From CAYNGH01 sp964396845 (GTDB taxonomy: Bacteria > Vulcanimicrobiota > JAJTBE01 > CAYNGH01): a stretch of 24,193 nucleotides of DNA. Shown piece by piece: positions 1 through 7,633 of the stretch (positions within the stretch are counted from its first letter, which is position 1; each line of letters starts with the position of its first letter). Made by a program: the position numbers and the translations under genes. Below the pieces are notes generated by a model that worked only from the letters and a program-made list of their open reading frames with translations, was not told the DNA's origin and searched no databases. The stretch is from NCBI GenBank assembly GCA_964396845.1, contig CAYNGH010000036.1:1-24193 (forward strand), in the 5' to 3' direction.

Positions 1-213
1 TTGAGTTTTCCTAAAACACATTTCTATCAACTTTCTACTTTGAGTAACTCCTGTTCGAAATGTTTTATAAGCTGGAGTATCTTTTATTGTCCGGTTTTAT
101 CGTGACATAATCTGAAGACGGAGGGTTGTTGCCTTCAGTTGAAGAATTATTTCTTCTGAAGAAATTGCTTTCCGGGAAAACCCCGGGGTATTTTGCAAAG
201 AAGGTTAAAAATT
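1..213 (+). other. 5' flank of zinc-ribbon gene with alternative hairpins
   Basis: AT-rich, with no convincing gene. CTGAAG (112-117), CTTCAG (133-138) and CTGAAG (156-161) can form two mutually exclusive stems; the second is extended by an inner AAGAA/TTCTT stem. CATAAT at 106-111 is a possible -10 box, but no good -35 lies 16-18 bases upstream. A 35-codon open frame (TTG 129 to stop 234-236) runs into the next gene. GGAGGG (120-125) is too close to its start to support translation. Confidence 0.3.
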
Positions 214-774
214 ATGCACAAGTGCATGTTCTGTGATCACCCTGTGCCCCAGGGCACCCGCTATTGTCCCCGTTGCGGAGCGGAAACCGGCGACGGGTCT
301 ATAGCTCCGGGAGAAGGCAATATTGTGGCTGCGCCGGAAAACCTCCTTGACGAGGAATTTCACGATTCCTCCGGTACTTCTCCAACTGGATCAGGGCCGT
401 CCAGTCTTGCAGATGTTAAAACCAGCGGGAACGATTTTTTTATCCCCTCCAAATGCCTCAGCGATCCTGCCAAACTGCCCATGATAAGGGGCTGGAACTG
501 GGGAGCTTTCCTGTTCAGCTGGATCTGGGCCATAGGCCATGGACTCATCGGAATTGCTCTTCTGACATTCTTTTTCAGCAGTCCTCCCTTCGGGCTGATA
601 GCCATGGTTCTTCTGGGCCTTTATGGCAATGAACTGGCCTGGAAAGCAAGATATTACCGATCCGTGGAGGAGTTTCGGGCACAGCAGGACAAATGGACAA
701 AGGGCGCGTTTCTTTTGATGTTCTTTTTTATTGGCATGATTTTTCTAATTGCCATCATAGGCTCTTTCAGTTAA
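214..774 (+). CDS. Zinc-ribbon integral membrane protein, function unknown
   Basis: A 186-residue protein. The N-terminus has a classic zinc ribbon: C4-x2-C7, ten residues, then C18-x2-C21. A low-complexity acidic linker of about 60 residues follows. The C-terminal half is membrane embedded: a Trp/Phe-rich segment beginning near MIRGWNWGAFLFSWIW, a second hydrophobic stretch, an amphipathic NELAWKARYYRS segment, and a final helix running to the C-terminus. The ATG at 214 is chosen over an in-frame TTG at 193 because AAGAAGG (198-204) sits 9 bases before it and the ribbon starts there. This layout resembles small DUF2628-like or zinc-ribbon membrane proteins, often without known function. It precedes the acsC-like gene by 66 bases on the same strand and may be co-transcribed, but no functional link is evident. 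Confidence 0.75.
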   Translation: MHKCMFCDHPVPQGTRYCPRCGAETGDGSIAPGEGNIVAAPENLLDEEFHDSSGTSPTGSGPSSLADVKTSGNDFFIPSKCLSDPAKLPMIRGWNWGAFLFSWIWAIGHGLIGIALLTFFFSSPPFGLIAMVLLGLYGNELAWKARYYRSVEEFRAQQDKWTKGAFLLMFFFIGMIFLIAIIGSFS

Positions 775-840
775 TTCGGGGCTGAATATCAGCGGTGGCC
801 CTCTCTGGGCAGAACACCGGAAATACAGGAGGAAATCAAA

Positions 841-2187
841 CTGGCCTTATCAGGAATGGATATTTTTAAACTGCTTCCCCGGACCAACTGCCGGGAATGC
901 CAATCTCCCACATGCCTGACCTTTGCCATGAAAGTGGCCGCGGGAAAGGCATCCCACCGGGACTGCCCCCATCTGTCCCAGGAATCAGCGGAGAAGCTCG
1001 ATGAAATGATGCTCCCCCCCATTGTGAGCTTCAACCTTTGCCGGGGAGATGTGAGATTCACCGCGGGAGGGGAAAAGGTCATATACCGCCATGATGAATC
1101 TTTCTACAATCCCACCGGGGTGTTTATTGAATTACCTTCGACAATTTATGGTGACGCTATAGAAGAGAGTATCGATGAGATCTGTGGCCTGAGTTTTCAG
1201 CGGGTGGGCCAGGAATTGCGGGTTGACGGCATCGCCCTGACTGATGATGACAGTGAGGGATTCATTCCCCTTCTGGAGAAGGTTGCCGGAGAATCCGCCA
1301 TGCCCTTGCTGGTGCGTAGCTTCAGGGATGCCGTGGTGGAATCGGTTCTCTCCCTGGATGAGCCGGGGGGGGTGATACTTTTAACAACTCAGGAAACTGC
1401 CGGCGTTCACCAGGAGTCAATCAAAAAGTCGGGCATATCCCTGGCCCTTAGGGCCGAGAATATTGACGAGGCTCGAAACAGGGGGAAGTTCTTCCGGGAA
1501 GCCGGCATAAGCCGGGGCTTTATTGCTCCCGTAGGGGACAGTTTTGCCGGCATTGTGGATATTCTTTATTCCTGCCGTCTGGAACCTCTAACCAGGGGTA
1601 ATCGGGATCTGGGCTTTCCTGTGCTGATATGGCCGGAGCCTGGCCCGGGCCGATTGTTGCAGTGTGCCGGCGCCCTGATGAAATATGCATCGGCAGTAGT
1701 CACCGACACCACTGACCCTTCCGATATATTGCCCCTGCTGACCCTTCGCCAGAACATATTCACGGACCCCCGGCGGCCCATTCAGGTAGAGGCGAAGCTT
1801 TATGCCATGGGAGAGCCTCATTCTGATTCCCCGGTATTAATCAGCACAAATTTCTCCCTCACTTATTTCACCGTGGCCCAGGAAATCGAAGCCTCCAGGA
1901 TTCCCGCCCATCTTCTCATCATTGATACCGACGGGACATCGGTTCTGACTGCATGGTCTGCGGATAAGTTCAATCCCGAAACTGTCAGGAAAGCTATCAA
2001 TGATTCAGGCATCTTTGACGATGTTTCTCACCGTCAGCTGATTATTCCGGGATATGTCCATATGATGAAGGAAGAGTTGGAGGAGGCCACGGGGCTTTCG
2101 GTGTTATGCGGGCCAAGGGAAGCCTCGGGGATTCCGGAATTTTTACGGCGATGGCTCCCCCCGACAGATGTCAGTAGCAAGAGGTAG
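841..2187 (+). CDS. acsC: Corrinoid iron-sulfur protein large subunit (CO dehydrogenase/acetyl-CoA synthase gamma), AcsC/CdhE
   Basis: In the Wood-Ljungdahl pathway this cytoplasmic protein carries the methyl group on cobalamin from methyl-tetrahydrofolate to acetyl-CoA synthase. The N-terminal Fe-S domain shows C-x2-C-x4-C-x16-C (CREC, then CLTF, then the Cys of RDCPH), the 4Fe-4S ligand pattern that reductively activates the cobalt. The C-terminal part has the family-like stretches STNFSLTYFTV, LLIIDTDGTSVLTAW, LIIPGYV and GPREASGIPEFL, as in the corrinoid-binding domain. The first ATG is at 856. A CTG at 841 lies 8 bases after AGGAGG (827-832) and restores an N-terminus MALSGMDIFKLLP that matches the family, so CTG is the likely start (448 residues, normal length). 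It ends 3 bases before the activator gene, in one operon. The small subunit and synthase genes are not adjacent, so a specialised paralogue cannot be excluded. Confidence 0.87.
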   Translation: MALSGMDIFKLLPRTNCRECQSPTCLTFAMKVAAGKASHRDCPHLSQESAEKLDEMMLPPIVSFNLCRGDVRFTAGGEKVIYRHDESFYNPTGVFIELPSTIYGDAIEESIDEICGLSFQRVGQELRVDGIALTDDDSEGFIPLLEKVAGESAMPLLVRSFRDAVVESVLSLDEPGGVILLTTQETAGVHQESIKKSGISLALRAENIDEARNRGKFFREAGISRGFIAPVGDSFAGIVDILYSCRLEPLTRGNRDLGFPVLIWPEPGPGRLLQCAGALMKYASAVVTDTTDPSDILPLLTLRQNIFTDPRRPIQVEAKLYAMGEPHSDSPVLISTNFSLTYFTVAQEIEASRIPAHLLIIDTDGTSVLTAWSADKFNPETVRKAINDSGIFDDVSHRQLIIPGYVHMMKEELEEATGLSVLCGPREASGIPEFLRRWLPPTDVSSKR

Positions 2188-2190
2188 ATA

Positions 2191-4113
2191 ATGATTAACA
2201 ACCGGGACAAGGAAAAAGAAGACAGGCAATTTCAGGTAAAATTTCTCCCCAGAAACAGGATTGTGAGTATCCCCGAGGGCACCAGCATCCTGGAGGCAGC
2301 CCGGCTGGCAGATATTCCCCTGATGGCTGATTGCGGTGGGGTGGGCCTGTGCGGTAAATGTCTTGTCCGCCTGACATCGGGAAAAATCCACGGAGGGGAT
2401 TCCCTGCCTCTTTCCGCCCAGGAGTTGGGTCAGAATTTCATTCCCGCCTGCACATCATATCCCATGGGGGATGTGTCGGTAACGGTTCCAGAAAAAAGCC
2501 TGGCACTTGGTGTTCACTGGGGTTTGAAGGGGGCCGGCTGTGTTCCTATGAAGGAAACCCCGTGGAAACTTTCTCCTCTGGTAACAAAATACTATGTGGA
2601 GATGGAGCCTCCCAGCGTCGGGGACAACATGAACGATCTGGATCGTTTATCCCTGGCGCTCCGCAAAAAAACCGGCATCGGTGACTTCACCATCAATTTC
2701 AAGGCACTGTGGAAACTGCCGGAAATTCTTCGCCGTGCCCGTTGGCAGGTCAGTGTTGCGGTGGATCACTCCTGTTCGCCTCCTTCAATAATGACCGTGG
2801 AGATGTACGACACCACCCAGGAGAATTACGGCATTGTCATCGACATAGGTACAACCACCATCGAAGGAGCTTTAGTTGACATTTCCACCGGAGAAATCCG
2901 CTATTACACATCGGGGGCCAATCCCCAGGGAAAATATGGCACCGACATCATATCCCGGCTCAAATTCGCCTCCCGGGACAACGGCCTTCTGGTATTGAAT
3001 GACATCATAATGGACAAGATGAACGAGATCCTCATGGAGCTAATCATTGAAGGGGACATCTCCCGGGATCAGGTTTATTCCATTGTGCTTTCCGGGAATA
3101 CTGTCATGATCCATTTTCTGCTGGGTCTTGACACCGATCCGATTCTGAAGCATCCTCAGACTCCCGGGGCCCTGGTGTTTCCCACATACCGGGCGGGAGA
3201 GCTTAACCTGTATGCCCATCCCGATGCTCCCGTGTATATTACTCCCGGGGTCGGCACATATGTGGGGGGAGATTTGATTTCCTCGTTGATTTACACTGGA
3301 ATGCCCGACGGAAACTTTATTCTGACAGACATTGGCACCAACGGAGAAGTTGCTCTGGTGAGTGACGGGCTGGTAATCTGCGCCGCCACATCTGCAGGGC
3401 CTGCCTTTGAAGGCGGAGGAGTCAAATGGGGGATGCCTGCGGTATCCGGGGCCATCAACCGGGTATATTTCAGTCGAACCCACAATGATTTTTCCATTGT
3501 CACCATCGACAACCTTCCTCCCAGGGGCATTTGCGGCACCGGCCTTATCGATGTGATGGCCACTCTCTTCAGAACCGGTTTTATTGATCGCAAGGGAAAA
3601 TTCCGGGGCCGGCGCAAGACATCAAGGATAAGGGCTTCAGGTGGCATGGAGGAATTTGTTCTGGCCTTCTCGCCGGGTGAAGAAGAGGTAATATCCATCA
3701 CAGAACAGGACATCGACTATATCATCAAGTCCAAGGGCGCTCTTTATGCTGGTTTCAGCTTCCTCATGAAACGATTCGGCAGAGAAGAGAAATCCATTGA
3801 CGGCTTTTATATTGCCGGTGCTCTGGGAGGACTTCTGGATGTGGAAAACGGCATCACCATCGGCCTTTTCCCGGACATCGACCGGGACAGATTCCATTTT
3901 CTGGGCAACGGATCTCTTCATGGGGGCCGGATTCTGCTGTTGTCGGGAGAAGCCCGGAACAAGGCCCTGGATATTGCCCGCAGTGCTGCATATTTTGATC
4001 TGTCCAACGAGTCGGAATACATGAACAGCTACACTTCGGCATTGTTTCTACCCCATACGGACCTGAACCGTTTCCCCTCGGTGACCATGGAGCTTCAGAC
4101 TGCCCGGCGCTGA
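2191..4113 (+). CDS. RACo-type ATP-dependent reductive activator of corrinoid protein (2Fe-2S ferredoxin plus ASKHA ATPase, DUF4445)
   Basis: A 640-residue protein. The N-terminal ferredoxin domain has C48-x5-C54-x2-C57 and C87, the 2Fe-2S pattern. A linker domain follows, then an ASKHA (actin/Hsp70-like) ATPase fold with phosphate-1 motif IDIGTTT (217-223), a second motif LTDIGTNGE and a later GAxGG-type motif (IAGALGG). The C-terminus SALFLPHTDLNRFPSV is typical of the family. RACo uses ATP to reduce inactive Co(II) of the corrinoid iron-sulfur protein back to Co(I). Its position directly after acsC (3-base gap, GAGGT upstream) fits that role and mirrors known acs operons. The related RamA activators serve methylamine corrinoid proteins, but the neighbour favours AcsC as partner. 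The last 19 bases overlap the convergent phage lysin gene. Confidence 0.88.
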   Translation: MINNRDKEKEDRQFQVKFLPRNRIVSIPEGTSILEAARLADIPLMADCGGVGLCGKCLVRLTSGKIHGGDSLPLSAQELGQNFIPACTSYPMGDVSVTVPEKSLALGVHWGLKGAGCVPMKETPWKLSPLVTKYYVEMEPPSVGDNMNDLDRLSLALRKKTGIGDFTINFKALWKLPEILRRARWQVSVAVDHSCSPPSIMTVEMYDTTQENYGIVIDIGTTTIEGALVDISTGEIRYYTSGANPQGKYGTDIISRLKFASRDNGLLVLNDIIMDKMNEILMELIIEGDISRDQVYSIVLSGNTVMIHFLLGLDTDPILKHPQTPGALVFPTYRAGELNLYAHPDAPVYITPGVGTYVGGDLISSLIYTGMPDGNFILTDIGTNGEVALVSDGLVICAATSAGPAFEGGGVKWGMPAVSGAINRVYFSRTHNDFSIVTIDNLPPRGICGTGLIDVMATLFRTGFIDRKGKFRGRRKTSRIRASGGMEEFVLAFSPGEEEVISITEQDIDYIIKSKGALYAGFSFLMKRFGREEKSIDGFYIAGALGGLLDVENGITIGLFPDIDRDRFHFLGNGSLHGGRILLLSGEARNKALDIARSAAYFDLSNESEYMNSYTSALFLPHTDLNRFPSVTMELQTARR

Positions 4114-4784
4114 TCCCTGGCCAGGTATTCGATTCCCCTTTCTCCCACAAACCGGACAGGGTGATATTCACCATTGATAAATAGTGAAGGACAGACTTCG
4201 AAGGGGTGGGAGCTCATTACAATCTCTGTTCCTGACAGGGTGCGGGCAAAAAGATAAATCTCCCCGGCAGTTTCCTGTTGTCCTTCAACAATAAAAGCCG
4301 GGGCCTGACCGGGATGATAAAACAGCTTCAAGGATCTTGTTGTGGGGTTTTCTTCCTTCATATCGGCAGGCTCCGGCCATCGGCGATATTCCTGAAGGTG
4401 ATCCCTCCAGTAGCCCTCCAGGGTATCCATCACAGGCTTGTCCTTTGATGATGAATAGTGGGCAAAGGTCAGGACTCCATTGTTTCCTTCTCTGATGATG
4501 ATGCCGATGTGGGTGGAGTCATCTTCCGGCCCGATGCCTGCGGGGGGCACTGCATCGTAGGTTTCCTTGAAAATCACCAAATCCCCCACATGGGGTTTCT
4601 CCACCGGTGATGACTGATCTATAAGCGACGGGACCCAGCCGGGAGATTCTATCTTTTCGGTCCACCCTGCCCGACCCAGGGCTTCTGTCACAAAAAATGC
4701 ACAGGCGGGACGCAGGGGAGGTTCATAACCTTCATCCACCATCTCAATGGCGGCAACAGCTATCATTCTGTTAAAATTTTCCAT
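4095..4784 (-). CDS. NlpC/P60- or CHAP-like cysteine peptidase, probable phage endolysin
   Basis: A 229-residue protein, last gene of the phage late operon. The N-terminal about 120 residues look like a papain-fold peptidoglycan hydrolase: a nucleophile candidate C28 at the start of helix ACAFFVTEAL, a VGDLVIF strand motif (66-72), H92 in THIGIII and H109 in FAHYSS. This is the Cys-His layout of NlpC/P60 and CHAP enzymes. The C-terminal about 90 residues form a separate domain I do not recognise, perhaps for wall binding. The SD GGGAGG lies 6 bases before the ATG. The start overlaps the holin-like gene by 14 bases, giving a holin-lysin pair. The gene has no signal peptide, which fits holin-dependent release. 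A tail-associated lysin is the alternative. Its stop lies inside the RACo coding sequence. Confidence 0.68.
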   Translation of the reverse strand: MENFNRMIAVAAIEMVDEGYEPPLRPACAFFVTEALGRAGWTEKIESPGWVPSLIDQSSPVEKPHVGDLVIFKETYDAVPPAGIGPEDDSTHIGIIIREGNNGVLTFAHYSSSKDKPVMDTLEGYWRDHLQEYRRWPEPADMKEENPTTRSLKLFYHPGQAPAFIVEGQQETAGEIYLFARTLSGTEIVMSSHPFEVCPSLFINGEYHPVRFVGERGIEYLARDQRRAV

Positions 4785-5223
4785 CGCCAGCCTCCCTGTT
4801 TGTCTGTATTTTTTCCCGATTCTGACTTGACATGCGGTTGGTTTTTCCGTCGTTTCCAGAGGATGAAAGAAACATTGCCGTTAACTGATTGGCTTCATCC
4901 AGGGACTGGCGAACATCTAAGAGGCATTCCCGGAAATGTTCTCCCAGGCGGAAATTGGATCGCTCAAGACGATTCCCCAATCGGTCATTGGCCTTTTCAA
5001 TCCTTTCCCCCAGGGATGAATCAGAAACTTTAATCGCCTGGGCCAGTTCCCGCAGGGCTTCCGCCCGTTTCTCCTCCTGTCGATCCAGCCTCTCCATCAT
5101 ACTTGGGAGCATTTGGAAGAGCTGTTTCACCAGCCATGCGATGCCTGTCAGGATCATGGCCAACACTCCCACTGCCACGGTCTGGTTGGTGAGAGTTGCT
5201 GTAGTTGTCTGTCCTAAAAACAT
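4771..5223 (-). CDS. Holin-like membrane protein with long coiled coil
   Basis: A 150-residue protein. The open frame extends upstream to 5337, but that part overlaps the preceding gene. The ATG at 5223 has AAGGAG 7 bases before it and gives a short polar N-terminus followed by one transmembrane helix (about residues 15-34, VAVGVLAMILTGIAWLV). The rest is a charged heptad-like helix with repeated GERI/GNRL/GEHF elements, then a polar tail. One membrane anchor plus a cytoplasmic coiled coil, next to the lysin, resembles BhlA-type holins or spanin-like accessory lysis proteins. The pore function is inferred from context. It begins 11 bases after the fibre gene ends and overlaps the lysin by 14 bases. 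Confidence 0.55.
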   Translation of the reverse strand: MFLGQTTTATLTNQTVAVGVLAMILTGIAWLVKQLFQMLPSMMERLDRQEEKRAEALRELAQAIKVSDSSLGERIEKANDRLGNRLERSNFRLGEHFRECLLDVRQSLDEANQLTAMFLSSSGNDGKTNRMSSQNREKIQTNREAGDGKF

Positions 5224-5234
5224 AATTGTTCTCC

Positions 5235-6689
5235 TTATCCTGCTAAAATCGGGTATGTCGCCGTATTCGCCTGATTCCGCCAGTTCACGCAGAAAAACTT
5301 TCCGTATGGCCGTAATGTCATAGACCCGGTGATCCATCCCTCGTCGGGTCGGAAATACCAGTATGGCGATTCCTCCCCGTCCCGGGACATGTCCCAGATG
5401 GCGATATACCCCCGGTTGCTGGCATTTCCCACCTGCCCATCCTTGGCAGCGATATAGTAATGATCATCAGTAAGAAAACCCAGAGAAGGCCCGCCAAACA
5501 TCCATGCTTCCAGAGTGGCGGATCGGGAAGCGATCCTGTCATAGGTGTCGTCATACACATCCCATTTCAGCAGGGCCATCCCACCGCCGGACGGGTGCCA
5601 CTCCCACTCGATGCGGTAGCCATAGTCATTGTTGCTGGCGTTGAACGCTCCGTCCCCCCAACCGGAGCCGGCGGGGATCATCTCAGCGGCCAGCGGAGGG
5701 GATCCCCCCCGATAAATATAATCCACCCCGCCGGAATTATAGTGCCAGAAGTGATAGTGCCCCATCTTTCGTGTCGAAGGCATCAGCATCCGACCGGTAG
5801 AATCGGAAGGGCCGGCAGAGTTCACATAATAATATGTCGGCGAACCCGGCGGGCCACCAGAGGCATATGTCATACATGAGTTATGGCCTGTAACCACAGG
5901 GTATCCCCAGGCAAATAACTGCTGAACATCCGGCTGGCCAGGGTAATTCGGCACAATGGGAGCCTGAATCGTCCAACTATTGGAGCCACTCATGGACATC
6001 CCGCCATAGAACACCCGATCGCTGGAGTGACCAAAGGCCAAATAATGTGGCCACAAGGCTTTCTCCTGATACTCGATGGCCCCGCCATATAAATCTGCAA
6101 TATGATTCAAGCTGTCGCTGAAGGGATCAACTGAATACCATTCACTTCCAGTGCAATAATACACCGTGCTGTTGTGGACGAAATGCTGGGTGGCGTCATA
6201 TCCGATGGCGTTCCCCTCGATGGTAGGAGTCGAAACATAATCGCTCATATCGCCGTCGGAGGTGCAGGTGTAGGTTCGTTTCAGGCCGAATAGATAATTC
6301 CCGTCGCAATAACAGGGCTTTTCATCGGCGTCAAACTGGTGAATGATAGTATCTGACGATCCCGGCGCAGGAAGATTCGCCACGGTCACCCCTTCCAGCC
6401 AGCGGGTTCCCATGGAGTTATTGCCCCTTTCGCTGAGGTATGGCGACCAGACCAGGGACACCGGCGGAGTAACACTGGCCCGGCCTGCCCGGTAACCGGG
6501 GGAGATGATCACCGGGGAATCAGTGTTCAGGAAGCCGATAGTCACCGTCTGCCCGTCGAAGTATTGATCCCGTGGCCGTGATGCGGGCACCATGCGGAAG
6601 GGATGTGGCCCGCCGACACTGACATCATACAGGCCGTATGTCGGAGTCCCGTCGATGGTGCCCCGGATTATGTCGCCCTTACGAAACAT
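5235..6689 (-). CDS. Probable tail tip or receptor-binding fibre protein
   Basis: A 484-residue protein rich in Tyr, Trp, Gly and Ser, typical of beta-structured phage fibre or tip proteins. No enzyme motif is visible. The ATG at 6689 is preferred because GGAGG lies 6 bases upstream and because residues 1-70 then align with the whole small protein encoded just before it (shared YGL...VS.G...VP and DSPVIISPGY pattern), probably a small beta-barrel module used as an adaptor. The remainder contains repeated aromatic motifs such as GYPVVTGHNS, GHYHFWHYNS and EWEWHPSGGG, suggesting a sugar- or wall-binding head. It overlaps the upstream gene by 11 bases and is followed by the lysis genes, the usual place for host-recognition proteins. 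The product name is inference from composition and position. Confidence 0.5.
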   Translation of the reverse strand: MFRKGDIIRGTIDGTPTYGLYDVSVGGPHPFRMVPASRPRDQYFDGQTVTIGFLNTDSPVIISPGYRAGRASVTPPVSLVWSPYLSERGNNSMGTRWLEGVTVANLPAPGSSDTIIHQFDADEKPCYCDGNYLFGLKRTYTCTSDGDMSDYVSTPTIEGNAIGYDATQHFVHNSTVYYCTGSEWYSVDPFSDSLNHIADLYGGAIEYQEKALWPHYLAFGHSSDRVFYGGMSMSGSNSWTIQAPIVPNYPGQPDVQQLFAWGYPVVTGHNSCMTYASGGPPGSPTYYYVNSAGPSDSTGRMLMPSTRKMGHYHFWHYNSGGVDYIYRGGSPPLAAEMIPAGSGWGDGAFNASNNDYGYRIEWEWHPSGGGMALLKWDVYDDTYDRIASRSATLEAWMFGGPSLGFLTDDHYYIAAKDGQVGNASNRGYIAIWDMSRDGEESPYWYFRPDEGWITGSMTLRPYGKFFCVNWRNQANTATYPILAG

Positions 6690-6900
6690 ATTGCCCTCCC
6701 ACCGAATACCCCGGCCTGCCGATGACCACCGGTGTGTCGTCATCGATGTAGCAGACCAGCAGATCATCGCCCGATTCGTATGCTCCGCTGTCTGACGGGA
6801 CTGAGGGAATGTTCTGCCCGGTGCCGGCGGATACGGTCTGGAGGCCGTAAGCAGACCCGGCGGATTTTCCTATATTCAATACTGGTTTACGTCTGGACAC
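6679..6900 (-). CDS. Small tail protein, stand-alone paralogue of the fibre N-terminal domain
   Basis: A 73-residue protein with a strong SD (AAGGAGG, 5 bases before the ATG). Its core GDDLLVCYIDDDTPVVIGRPGY parallels the region around DGQTVTIGFLNTDSPVIISPGY in the next gene, and both have an upstream YGL..VS.G segment. The two therefore look like a tandem domain duplication, probably a small beta-barrel (OB-like) tail-tip adaptor. It is the first - strand tail gene left of the NYN insertion. No promoter for it is seen in the 112 bases before the NYN start, so it would depend on transcription reading through the NYN gene on the opposite strand. Confidence 0.6.
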   Translation of the reverse strand: MSRRKPVLNIGKSAGSAYGLQTVSAGTGQNIPSVPSDSGAYESGDDLLVCYIDDDTPVVIGRPGYSVGGQYVS

Positions 6901-6910
6901 TGTTACCTCC

Positions 6911-6939
6911 TTGACATTGCCGTCCTTATGTTATATAAT
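6911..6939 (+). promoter_or_regulatory. Perfect consensus sigma70-type promoter driving the NYN gene
   Basis: TTGACA (6911-6916), a 17-base spacer, then TATAAT (6934-6939). Both hexamers and the spacing match the sigma70/sigmaA consensus exactly. It points toward the NYN gene at 7013, against the phage late operon. The predicted start site is near 6946, about 67 bases before the coding start. It should be active from host RNA polymerase in the lysogen. Confidence 0.85.
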
Positions 6940-6954
6940 TTTATTCATACATCC

Positions 6955-7007
6955 CCGGGAGTTTTATCTCCCGGCCCAACGGTCTTGCAAAAGGCCGTTT
7001 CTGTTTT
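6955..7007 (+). promoter_or_regulatory. Two 5' UTR hairpins, the second terminator-like
   Basis: Hairpin 1: CCGGGAG (6955-6961), loop TTTTAT, CTCCCGG (6968-6974), a perfect 7 bp stem. Hairpin 2: AACGGTCTT (6978-6986), GNRA-type loop GCAA, AAGGCCGTT (6991-6999), 9 bp with one G-U pair, followed by TCTGTTTTATT. Hairpin 2 plus the U-rich tract resembles an intrinsic terminator and lies between the consensus promoter and the start codon. This suggests attenuation, a short RNA product, or RNA-level control of the NYN gene. Confidence 0.6.
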
Positions 7008-7012
7008 ATTGA

Positions 7013-7630
7013 ATGAATCGAGTCATTTTTTACATAGACGGTTTTAATCTTTATTATGGGTTAAAATCTAAGAGCTGGAAAAAGTATTACTGGCTTAATA
7101 TTGAAGATTTGTGTAAAAGGCTCTTATCGAAATACGAAAATAGAAAAATTGAGGAGATTCAATATTTCACGGCTCGGATAAAATCCCCGGCAGACAAGGT
7201 CAAACGCCAGTCAGCCTATCTGAAAGCTTTGAGTTCTCTGGACAATGTCAGAATCATTGAGGGCAGATATTATGAAAACACCGGAACTTGTTCAAGTTGT
7301 GGCTTTCATTATCGAATCGCCAAGGAGAAAATGACCGATGTTAACATTGCAATGAATCTTTCCTTTGATTGTTTTCTCCATCGGTTTGACACGGCTTATG
7401 TAATATCCGCTGACAGCGACTACGTTCCGATAATCAGAAGAATCAGAGATACCTTTAAAAATAAGAAAGTTGTTATTGCATTTCCTCCCGGCAGAAGTTC
7501 CAATGCTCTGAAAAAAACCAGCTCTGCATATTTTCAACTTTATGAAGTTGACTTGAGAAACAGTCAATTTCCAACGACCATCTTGACCAAGTTGGGGAAT
7601 ACTATTCACCGTCCAGATTCTTGGTCATAA
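7013..7630 (+). CDS. NYN/PIN-like ribonuclease (LabA/DUF88 family), phage cargo gene
   Basis: A 205-residue protein with a complete NYN domain. FYIDGFNLYYGL at the N-terminus supplies D9. D109 lies in KMTDVNIAMNLSFD, and D134 and D136 in VISADSDYVPI; these acidic residues bind metal in NYN/PIN nucleases that cut RNA. C93-x2-C96 is a lone CxxC between strands. It sits on the + strand between two - strand tail genes: 3 bases separate its stop from the stop of the 7634-9094 gene. A consensus promoter lies upstream. No SD is present before the ATG, and an in-frame TGA immediately precedes it, so the start is fixed. Its AT-rich composition and orientation mark it as inserted cargo. A role in defence or RNA turnover in lysogens is inference. 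Confidence 0.85.
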   Translation: MNRVIFYIDGFNLYYGLKSKSWKKYYWLNIEDLCKRLLSKYENRKIEEIQYFTARIKSPADKVKRQSAYLKALSSLDNVRIIEGRYYENTGTCSSCGFHYRIAKEKMTDVNIAMNLSFDCFLHRFDTAYVISADSDYVPIIRRIRDTFKNKKVVIAFPPGRSSNALKKTSSAYFQLYEVDLRNSQFPTTILTKLGNTIHRPDSWS

Positions 7631-7633
7631 CAA

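Noticed and set aside
129..236. Possible leader peptide gene before the zinc-ribbon gene
   Set aside because: TTG start only 3 bases after GGAGGG, overlaps the next gene and lacks other support; kept only as a note.
3040..3713. Two antisense frames within the RACo gene
   Set aside because: Opposite a gene with full domain structure; no SD or recognisable motif.
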